Below are positions 58,122 to 64,000 of a DNA stretch of 64,000 nucleotides, one piece after another (positions within the stretch are counted from its first letter, which is position 1; each line of letters begins with the position of its first letter). The notes below the pieces were generated by a model. It was given only the letters and a program-made list of their open reading frames with translations, searched no databases and had not been told where the DNA came from. The position numbers and the translations under genes are program-made. Location of the stretch: the NCBI RefSeq assembly GCF_004684345.1, contig NZ_CP038469.1:3844001-3908000 (forward strand). Direction: 5' to 3'. The stretch is from Citrobacter tructae. Lineage in GTDB: Bacteria > Pseudomonadota > Gammaproteobacteria > Enterobacterales > Enterobacteriaceae.

Positions 58122-58291
58122 TATAATCTTGCGACCCCACGTTACGAGAGAGTTTTTTTCCCAAAACTTTCTATGTGCCGGCATAGGCTATTCGAAGGGG
58201 TAGGTTTGCTGGACAATGTCGTGTGAACCTCAACTGACAAAACGTTTGGGTGTTCACCAACGTGTAACTAATTTATTTGGGTAAGCTTTTA
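58122..58291 (+). promoter_or_regulatory. rplM-rpsI promoter and leader
   Basis: A consensus -10 TATAAT lies at 58122-58127; a TTGACC is present but too close to be its -35. Transcription would start near 58134, leaving a leader of about 158 bases. GTGAAC/GTTCAC around a long loop can pair (58222-58255). L13 is known to repress rplM-rpsI in E. coli through this leader. Confidence 0.55.
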
Positions 58292-58720
58292 ATGAAAACT
58301 TTTACAGCTAAACCAGAAACCGTAAAACGCGACTGGTATGTTGTTGACGCGACCGGTAAAACTCTGGGCCGTCTGGCTTCCGAACTGGCTCTGCGCCTGC
58401 GCGGTAAGCACAAAGCGGAATACACTCCGCACGTAGATACCGGTGATTACATCATCGTTCTGAACGCTGACAAAGTTGCTGTAACCGGCAACAAGCGTAC
58501 TGACAAAGTGTACTATCGTCACACTGGCTACGTCGGTGGTCTTAAAGAAGCGACCTTTGAAGAGATGATTGCTCGCCATCCTGAGCGTGTGATTGAAATC
58601 GCGGTTAAAGGCATGCTGCCAAAAGGCCCGCTGGGTCGTGCAATGTACCGTAAACTGAAAGTTTACGCGGGCAATGAGCACAACCACGCGGCACAGCAAC
58701 CGCAAGTTCTTGACATCTAA
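58292..58720 (+). CDS. rplM: 50S ribosomal protein L13
   Basis: L13 is an early-assembly protein of the large ribosomal subunit. The MKTFTAKPETVKRDWYVVDA start gives 142 residues, essentially E. coli L13, including GKTLGRLASELALRLRGKHK. An in-frame TTG five codons upstream is not favoured. It is co-transcribed with rpsI, 15 bases downstream. Confidence 0.98.
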   Translation: MKTFTAKPETVKRDWYVVDATGKTLGRLASELALRLRGKHKAEYTPHVDTGDYIIVLNADKVAVTGNKRTDKVYYRHTGYVGGLKEATFEEMIARHPERVIEIAVKGMLPKGPLGRAMYRKLKVYAGNEHNHAAQQPQVLDI

Positions 58721-58735
58721 TCGGGATTATAGGCA

Positions 58736-59128
58736 ATGGCTGAAAATCAATACTACGGCACTGGTCGCCGCAAAAGTTCCGCAGCTCGCGTTTTCATCAA
58801 ACCGGGCAGTGGTAAAATCGTTATCAATCAACGTTCTCTGGAACAGTACTTCGGTCGTGAAACTGCCCGCATGGTAGTTCGTCAGCCGCTGGAACTGGTC
58901 GATATGATTGGTAAACTGGACCTGTACATCACCGTTAAAGGTGGTGGTATTTCTGGTCAAGCTGGTGCGATCCGTCACGGTATCACCCGCGCACTGATGG
59001 AATATGACGAGTCACTGCGTGGCGAACTGCGTAAAGCAGGCTTCGTTACTCGTGATGCTCGTGAAGTTGAACGTAAGAAAGTCGGCCTGCGTAAAGCACG
59101 TCGTCGTCCTCAGTTCTCCAAGCGTTAA
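58736..59128 (+). CDS. rpsI: 30S ribosomal protein S9
   Basis: S9 lies at the head of the small subunit, with a C-terminal tail that reaches the P-site tRNA. The 130 residues include the family signature GGGISGQAGAIRHGITRAL near residue 65 and end in the conserved SKR tail. A T-rich terminator follows. Co-transcribed with rplM. Confidence 0.98.
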   Translation: MAENQYYGTGRRKSSAARVFIKPGSGKIVINQRSLEQYFGRETARMVVRQPLELVDMIGKLDLYITVKGGGISGQAGAIRHGITRALMEYDESLRGELRKAGFVTRDAREVERKKVGLRKARRRPQFSKR

Positions 59129-59160
59129 TTGGATTCTGCTTCGGCAGATTGCAATTTGCG

Positions 59161-59187
59161 AAAAAACCCGCCTCGGCGGGTTTTTTT
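59161..59187 (+). terminator. Terminator of rplM-rpsI
   Basis: AACCCGCC/GGCGGGTT with a short loop and seven T residues follows rpsI. sspAB has its own promoter beyond it. Confidence 0.92.
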
Positions 59188-59444
59188 ATGGATTGTTACC
59201 CGCGAATAAGCACGGTAATCTGCTGATTGCCACCTCTTTTTTCCCATTTCCAGAATCGACTCACCACAAAGGTCACAAAATCTGGTAAACTATCATCCAA
59301 TTTTCGGCCCAAATGTCCGGTATTGTTCATTTTTTGTTTGTATTTTGAACAGCAATGGCTTTTCCGAATCTGGGTGACATCACTTCTGGCTGGCCACCTG
59401 GTGGCTGGTAGCAGTAAAAATTCTGAATATACCTGGAGGTTTTC
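59188..59444 (+). promoter_or_regulatory. sspA upstream region
   Basis: The 257-base leader before sspA holds its promoter; the T-rich stretch near 59325-59350 is AT-rich but I cannot place -35/-10 surely. TGGAGG lies six bases before the sspA start. No other gene was seen. Confidence 0.4.
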
Positions 59445-60083
59445 ATGGCTGTCGCTGCCAACAAACGTTCGGTAATGACGCTGTTTTCTGGTCCTACTGA
59501 CATCTATAGCCATCAGGTCCGCATTGTGCTGGCGGAGAAAGGTGTTAGTTTCGAGATTGAGCATGTGGAGAAAGACAATCCACCTCAGGATCTGATCGAC
59601 CTCAACCCGAATCAGAGCGTACCGACACTGGTGGATCGTGAGCTGACCCTATGGGAATCTCGCATCATTATGGAATATCTGGATGAGCGTTTCCCGCATC
59701 CGCCGCTGATGCCGGTTTACCCGGTTGCGCGTGGTGAGAGCCGCCTGTACATGCAGCGTATTGAAAAAGACTGGTATACGCTGATGAACGTCATCGTAAA
59801 CGGTTCTGCTTCTGAAGCTGACGTCGCTCGCAAGCGACTACGTGAAGAGCTGCTGGCGATTGCGCCAGTATTTGGTCAGAAACCGTATTTCCTGAGCGAT
59901 GAGTTCAGCCTGGTAGACTGCTATCTGGCACCGCTGCTGTGGCGTTTACCGCAGCTGGGTATTGAATTCAGCGGTGCAGGCTCGAAAGAGCTGAAAGGCT
60001 ATATGACCCGCGTTTTTGAACGTGATTCTTTCCTGGCTTCTTTGACTGAGCCTGAACGTGAAATGCGTCTGGGCCGGGGTTAA
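59445..60083 (+). CDS. sspA: Stringent starvation protein A
   Basis: SspA binds RNA polymerase during starvation and is needed for acid tolerance and phage P1 late gene expression. It has a glutathione-S-transferase fold (212 residues) without the GST activity: N-terminal thioredoxin-like domain (MTLFSGPTDIYSHQVRIVLAEKG), then an all-helical domain. It is followed six bases later by sspB. Confidence 0.97.
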   Translation: MAVAANKRSVMTLFSGPTDIYSHQVRIVLAEKGVSFEIEHVEKDNPPQDLIDLNPNQSVPTLVDRELTLWESRIIMEYLDERFPHPPLMPVYPVARGESRLYMQRIEKDWYTLMNVIVNGSASEADVARKRLREELLAIAPVFGQKPYFLSDEFSLVDCYLAPLLWRLPQLGIEFSGAGSKELKGYMTRVFERDSFLASLTEPEREMRLGRG

Positions 60084-60088
60084 TCTGT

Positions 60089-60592
60089 ATGGATTTGCCA
60101 CAGCTATCACCGCGCCGTCCGTATTTGCTGCGCGCATTCTATGAGTGGTTGTTAGACAACCAGCTCACGCCGCACTTGGTGGTGGATGTGACGCTTCCGG
60201 ACGTGCAGGTTCCTATGGAATATGCGCGTGACGGGCAAATTGTTCTGAATATTGCTCCGCGCGCAGTGGGTAACCTGGAGCTGGCTAACGACGAAGTGCG
60301 TTTTAACGCGCGCTTTGGCGGTATTCCACGCCAGGTTTCCGTGCCGCTGGCTGCTGTCCTGGCCATCTATGCCCGTGAAAACGGCGCAGGTACGATGTTC
60401 GAGCCAGAAGCCGCCTACGACGAAGATGTCGCCAGCTTAAATGATGACGACAACGACGCGCCCGGCTCTGAAAGTGAAACGGTTATGTCCGTCATTGATG
60501 GTGATAAGCCCGATCACGGTGACGACAACGATCCGGATGACACGCCGCCACCTCCACGTGGTGGGCGTCCAGCGCTACGCGTAGTGAAGTAA
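60089..60592 (+). CDS. sspB: ClpXP adaptor SspB
   Basis: SspB tethers SsrA-tagged proteins to ClpX for degradation. The 167-residue protein has an SsrA-binding domain (residues 1-110). The acidic linker (DDDNDAPGSESE) is followed by the ClpX-binding tail RGGRPALRVVK. It is two residues longer than E. coli SspB, the difference being in the acidic linker. Confidence 0.97.
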   Translation: MDLPQLSPRRPYLLRAFYEWLLDNQLTPHLVVDVTLPDVQVPMEYARDGQIVLNIAPRAVGNLELANDEVRFNARFGGIPRQVSVPLAAVLAIYARENGAGTMFEPEAAYDEDVASLNDDDNDAPGSESETVMSVIDGDKPDHGDDNDPDDTPPPPRGGRPALRVVK

Positions 60593-60596
60593 AATC

Positions 60597-60621
60597 AAAC
60601 AGGCCCTTTCGGGCCTGTTTT
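60597..60621. terminator. Bidirectional terminator between sspB and dcuD
   Basis: AACAGGCCC/GGGCCTGTT with a four-base TTTC loop and T and A flanks separates the converging genes. Confidence 0.88.
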
Positions 60622-60638
60622 ACTTTCTGCGGCAGGTA

Positions 60639-62006
60639 TCAATAAAACAGCACGATCGTGGCTATCATATTCACTACAAAGCCTACCGCCATTGGGATTG
60701 CCGTGCGTTTAACCACCTCAAAAGGCGACACGCCAGCAATGCCTGCGGTCACTACAATGACTGCGGTGATCGGTGAAACTGCGCGGGCCAGCGTGGTAGC
60801 AAAGTGCATTGGCATAATCATTACCACCGCCGGAATATGCAGGCCCGCAGCGATATCAGGGATCAGACTGGCGAACGACATAAACGGCGCATTGCCGGAG
60901 CCCATCACAATTGCGCAGGCTGCAATGACTACCGCCATGATGATCATCACGCCGATGCCACCAAGCCCGGAATGCTCCGCACCCTTAATTACCGCATCGA
61001 CGGTGCCGATAGTGGTTAAGCCTTTGGCAAAGATCTCACCGGCGACTACCAGCGTGACAACGTTGGCAAACTGCGTACCCATACCGTCAAAAAACGCCTG
61101 CACATCATCCATGGTTTCGCGCAGATTGTGCGTACGAAAGAATTCGACAAGCATAGTTACTGTCATGCTCATCAGCATCACCACAACCAGATTTAGCTCT
61201 GCTTTCATTAATCCCGTATGCGCAAGGAACAGCGAGCCTAGCATCAGGATCAGTGGCATCACCGGTAAAATGGCGTAATAGAGTGGTGGAACATCTTCCA
61301 GCACTTTTTGTTCGGCAAAGCCGATGCTTTCCGGTGCTGCTTTTTTATCAAACTGGCGCTGCACAAAAAAATGCGCAATAGCGACGGCGATAATAACGCA
61401 GGAGGCCACAGGTAACTGGTAGTGGAAGAAGTAGGTAGCGATTTTCATTCCTGCCACCTGCGCAGCAAAAATCGAGTTGGTTTCCAGAATGCCCCATTCA
61501 ATCGACATTGAAGTGGCAATGACTGCGACTGCAGATAAACGGCTTACGCCAAGGCTGACAAGCGTAGGGAAAAGGGTGACCATCAGCAACATACCTAACC
61601 CAGAGGCGCTGGTAATGAACTGTGCCATGATCTGACCGATCACATAGGTGGCGGCAAGTACGATATACGGTGAGCGGATAAGCTTTAGCGGGCGGCTCAA
61701 CAGACTCACCATCGCCCGACTAGCCCCCATCCTGTCCATATAGCGGGCATATCCACCGACGGCCATGATCGACAATCCCAGTCCTGCGGCGCGGTTTGAG
61801 AGCATGCGCAGAATCTCGTTATAAATATCGACCAGCAGATAGCCGCTGCTTTTCTCGGGCGTAACCAGCGCACCGTACCCTAGCCAGACGCCACAAATCA
61901 TTAAGAAGATCCCGGCTGCCGCCAGTACCACCTGGGGTTTGTAGTTTTTGAGGATCAGATAACCCATCGTTAATAAAACGATGACAGAAAGAATGATGCC
62001 GAACAT
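60639..62006 (-). CDS. dcuD: C4-dicarboxylate transporter DcuD
   Basis: DcuD is a DcuC-family inner-membrane carrier for C4-dicarboxylates such as fumarate and succinate. The 455-residue protein has about twelve hydrophobic spans and matches E. coli YhcL/DcuD over its whole length. In E. coli it is poorly expressed and its physiological role is uncertain. It is divergent from nanR. Confidence 0.93.
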   Translation of the reverse strand: MFGIILSVIVLLTMGYLILKNYKPQVVLAAAGIFLMICGVWLGYGALVTPEKSSGYLLVDIYNEILRMLSNRAAGLGLSIMAVGGYARYMDRMGASRAMVSLLSRPLKLIRSPYIVLAATYVIGQIMAQFITSASGLGMLLMVTLFPTLVSLGVSRLSAVAVIATSMSIEWGILETNSIFAAQVAGMKIATYFFHYQLPVASCVIIAVAIAHFFVQRQFDKKAAPESIGFAEQKVLEDVPPLYYAILPVMPLILMLGSLFLAHTGLMKAELNLVVVMLMSMTVTMLVEFFRTHNLRETMDDVQAFFDGMGTQFANVVTLVVAGEIFAKGLTTIGTVDAVIKGAEHSGLGGIGVMIIMAVVIAACAIVMGSGNAPFMSFASLIPDIAAGLHIPAVVMIMPMHFATTLARAVSPITAVIVVTAGIAGVSPFEVVKRTAIPMAVGFVVNMIATIVLFY

Positions 62007-62366
62007 TTGTTCACTCCATGCAAGGAAAGAAGATAAATCCGGTAATAGCGTTGTAATAAAATCGGATGTTATATTTTTTTAAACGTTTTTTATGGAGTGA
62101 ATATCGTATTTTTAAAATCGAGGATAAATTATTTTTCTTTTTAAAATAGTGGCTTATGATAATTTATCACGATCATATTCGCAGGTTTCATAAACGCGAT
62201 GTAATGCCAGTTAATTAAAATTAATCAGATTATTTGTGAACAAAATGATATTTGTATTTTATATATTCTCAATAAGTCAGTTGACCCGATTAGACCTCCA
62301 TTTCACCCTGCTTTCGATCCTGTGTTACGATGAACCTGCTGTTGTTTTTCACCACGACTTAGCTGA
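62007..62366. promoter_or_regulatory. dcuD-nanR divergent region
   Basis: This 360-base, strongly AT-rich gap holds both promoters. ATTTGTGAACAAAATG near 62232 has one half of a CRP-type site only. No convincing FNR or ArcA site and no gene were seen. Confidence 0.4.
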
Positions 62367-63158
62367 ATGGACCCTATGAACGCATTTGATTCGCAAGCTG
62401 AAGACTCTCCATCCACCATTGGCCGTAGTTTACGTAACCGCCCGCTGGCGCGTAAAAAACTCTCTGAAATGGTTGAAGAAGAACTGGAACAGATGATTCG
62501 TCGCCGGGAATTTGGCGAGGGGGAACAGTTGCCGTCAGAGCGGGAATTGATGGCCTTCTTTAACGTCGGTCGGCCTTCAGTACGGGAAGCCCTTGCGGCG
62601 TTGAAACGTAAAGGCCTGGTGCAAATCAACAACGGTGAACGCGCGCGCGTCTCGCGTCCGTCTGCGGACACCATCATTAGTGAACTCTCGGGAATGGCGA
62701 AAGATTTTCTCTCTCATCCTGGCGGCATCGCGCACTTCGAACAGTTACGTCTCTTTTTTGAATCAAGCCTGGTGCGTTACGCCGCCGAGCATGCCACTGA
62801 TGAGCAAATCGACAGGTTGGCCAAGGCCCTGGAGATTAACAGCCAGTCGCTGGATGACAACGCGCAGTTTATTCGCTCGGACGTCGACTTTCACCGCGTG
62901 CTGGCGGAGATCCCCGGCAACCCGATCTTTATGGCGATCCACGTCGCGCTGCTCGACTGGCTTATTGCCGCGCGCCCGAAAGTCTCGGATCAAGAACTGC
63001 ATCAGCACAACAACGTGAGCTATCAGGAACATATCGCCATCGTTGACGCCATCCGCGCCCGCGACCCGGACGAAGCTGACCGTGCGCTACAAACCCACCT
63101 CAACAGCGTTTCAGCCACCTGGCATGCCTTCGGCAAAGCAAAAAAATCCCGTAAGTGA
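62367..63158 (+). CDS. nanR: Sialic-acid operon repressor NanR
   Basis: NanR represses nanATEK and related genes until N-acetylneuraminate is bound. This GntR/FadR-type protein (263 residues) has an N-terminal arm, a winged helix (ERELMAFFNVGRPSVREALAALKRKGLV, about residues 50-77) and an all-helical effector domain. Another ATG three codons downstream is possible, since neither has a strong ribosome site. It is just upstream of its main target, nanA. Confidence 0.96.
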   Translation: MDPMNAFDSQAEDSPSTIGRSLRNRPLARKKLSEMVEEELEQMIRRREFGEGEQLPSERELMAFFNVGRPSVREALAALKRKGLVQINNGERARVSRPSADTIISELSGMAKDFLSHPGGIAHFEQLRLFFESSLVRYAAEHATDEQIDRLAKALEINSQSLDDNAQFIRSDVDFHRVLAEIPGNPIFMAIHVALLDWLIAARPKVSDQELHQHNNVSYQEHIAIVDAIRARDPDEADRALQTHLNSVSATWHAFGKAKKSRK

Positions 63159-63176
63159 TCCACGCATAGCGATCGG

Positions 63177-63198
63177 TTTAGTGAACTCGATCGCACAA
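63177..63198 (+). promoter_or_regulatory. CRP-like site of nanA
   Basis: AGTGA-N6-TCGCA (63180-63195) fits CRP with one mismatch per half. It lies about 61 bases before the likely nanA start, a usual activator position. In E. coli nanA is CRP-dependent. Confidence 0.55.
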
Positions 63199-63234
63199 TA
63201 AGCTTTCTGTATTACACTGCTTCAAAAGTGATCT

Positions 63235-63257
63235 GGTATAACAGGTATAAAGGTACA
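63235..63257 (+). promoter_or_regulatory. NanR operator: three GGTATA-type repeats
   Basis: GGTATA at 63235-63240 and 63244-63249 and GGTACA at 63252-63257 form the three direct repeats NanR needs. They overlap the probable nanA -10 (TATAAC at 63237-63242), so NanR should block RNA polymerase. The third repeat differs from GGTATA at one base. Confidence 0.85.
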
Positions 63258-63292
63258 CAGTTAATACCATCAAACATCACTACGAGGTATGT

Positions 63293-64000
63293 ATGACAAG
63301 CAATTTACGGGGCGTAATGCCCGCACTCCTGACCCCATTTGACGCACAACAGAAGATTGATAAAGACAGTCTGCGTCGTCTGGTTCGTTTCAACATCGCG
63401 CAGGGGATCGACGGGGTATACGTCGGGGGCTCTACCGGAGAAGCCTTTATTCAGAGCCTGGCCGAGCGTGAGGAAGTTCTTGAAATTGTGGCGGAAGAAG
63501 CCAAAGGAAAAATTACGCTCATTGCGCATGTCGGCTGCGTCAGCACAGCGGAAAGCCAGCAATTGGCGGCAGCGGCGAAGCGTTGCGGCTTTGATGCCGT
63601 CTCTGCCGTTACACCGTTCTACTATCCGTTCAGCTTTGAAGAGCATTGCGATCACTACCGCGCAATTATCGATTCGGCTGATGGATTACCGATGGTGGTC
63701 TACAACATTCCGGCGCTGAGTGGTGTAAAACTGACGCTGGATCAGATCAACACCCTGGTCACGCTGCCCGGCGTTGGGGCGCTGAAACAAACCTCCGGGG
63801 ATCTCTACCAGATGGAGCAGATCCGCCGCGCGCATCCTGATCTGGTGCTTTACAACGGTTATGACGAGATCTTCGCTTCCGGCCTGCTGGCAGGCGCGGA
63901 CGGTGGGATCGGCAGCACCTACAACATCATGGGTTGGCGTTACATGGGGATCGCGCAGGCGCTAAAAGAAGGCGATATCGCGAAAGCGCAACAGTTGCAG
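63293..64000 (+). CDS. nanA: N-acetylneuraminate lyase, N-terminal 236 codons
   Basis: NanA splits N-acetylneuraminate into N-acetylmannosamine and pyruvate. The gene runs past the right edge after 236 of about 297 codons. The TIM barrel begins MTSNLRGVMPALLTPFDAQQ. GGSTGEAF lies near residue 46, and catalytic Tyr137 is in VVYNIP. The Schiff-base Lys165 is in ALKQTSGDLY. It is the first gene of the sialic-acid catabolic operon under NanR. Confidence 0.96.
   Translation, partial: MTSNLRGVMPALLTPFDAQQKIDKDSLRRLVRFNIAQGIDGVYVGGSTGEAFIQSLAEREEVLEIVAEEAKGKITLIAHVGCVSTAESQQLAAAAKRCGFDAVSAVTPFYYPFSFEEHCDHYRAIIDSADGLPMVVYNIPALSGVKLTLDQINTLVTLPGVGALKQTSGDLYQMEQIRRAHPDLVLYNGYDEIFASGLLAGADGGIGSTYNIMGWRYMGIAQALKEGDIAKAQQLQ

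Overview
The window is a stretch of enterobacterial core chromosome. Almost every protein aligns over its full length with an E. coli K-12 protein known to me, and several (Fis, MreB, Smg, most of Mdh) look identical or nearly so. Gene order follows the E. coli/Salmonella fmt-rrnD-acrEF-fis-accBC-mre-tldD-argR-mdh-sspAB-nan region. The 16S sequence, the 23S without intervening sequences, an alpha-carbonic anhydrase gene next to prmA, and msrPQ beside acuI suggest Citrobacter or a close relative. The genus is inference from memory, not a database result.

Layout. 1-6010: translation start and tRNA-modification genes (rsmB start, fmt, def on minus; dprA, smg, yrdD, tsaC, aroE, yrdB on plus; yrdA on minus). 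6011-11900: a complete rRNA operon of the rrnD type with P1/P2 promoters, 16S, tRNA-Ile, tRNA-Ala, 23S, 5S, tRNA-Thr, a second 5S and a terminator. 11915-16206: yhdWXYZ amino-acid ABC transporter with a clear sigma-54 promoter. 16530-22450: small lipoprotein yhdV and the acrEF multidrug pump with its divergent repressor acrS. 22473-25047: yhdU, the adenine methyltransferase yhdJ, and dusB-fis with its GC-discriminator promoter. 25308-26057: periplasmic alpha-carbonic anhydrase. 26194-30970: prmA, panF, yhdT, accC, accB, with a long accB leader. 31101-33754: msrQ, msrP, acuI. 33980-46335: csrD, mreBCD, yhdE, rng, yhdP, tldD, with REP elements on both sides of yhdP-tldD. 46413-51364: aaeR and aaeXAB, yhcO, yhcN. 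51741-58073: argR, mdh, degS, degQ, zapG, zapE. 58122-60621: rplM-rpsI and sspA-sspB. 60639-64000: dcuD, nanR and the first 236 codons of nanA behind a NanR operator.

How the genes work together. The rRNA operon, Fis, ribosomal proteins L13/S9, def-fmt and PrmA support growth-rate-dependent translation. accBC with panF joins malonyl-CoA synthesis to pantothenate supply for CoA. mreBCD, rng, zapE and zapG concern cell shape and division. degS/degQ, msrPQ, yhdP and acrEF concern envelope integrity. csrD feeds the Csr RNA network. nanR-nanA begins the sialic-acid operon.

I found no CRISPR array, insertion sequence, prophage, integron or toxin-antitoxin locus, and no frameshifted gene. I found no convincing undescribed multi-gene system. 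The observations worth a second look are regulatory elements and small lineage-specific differences.
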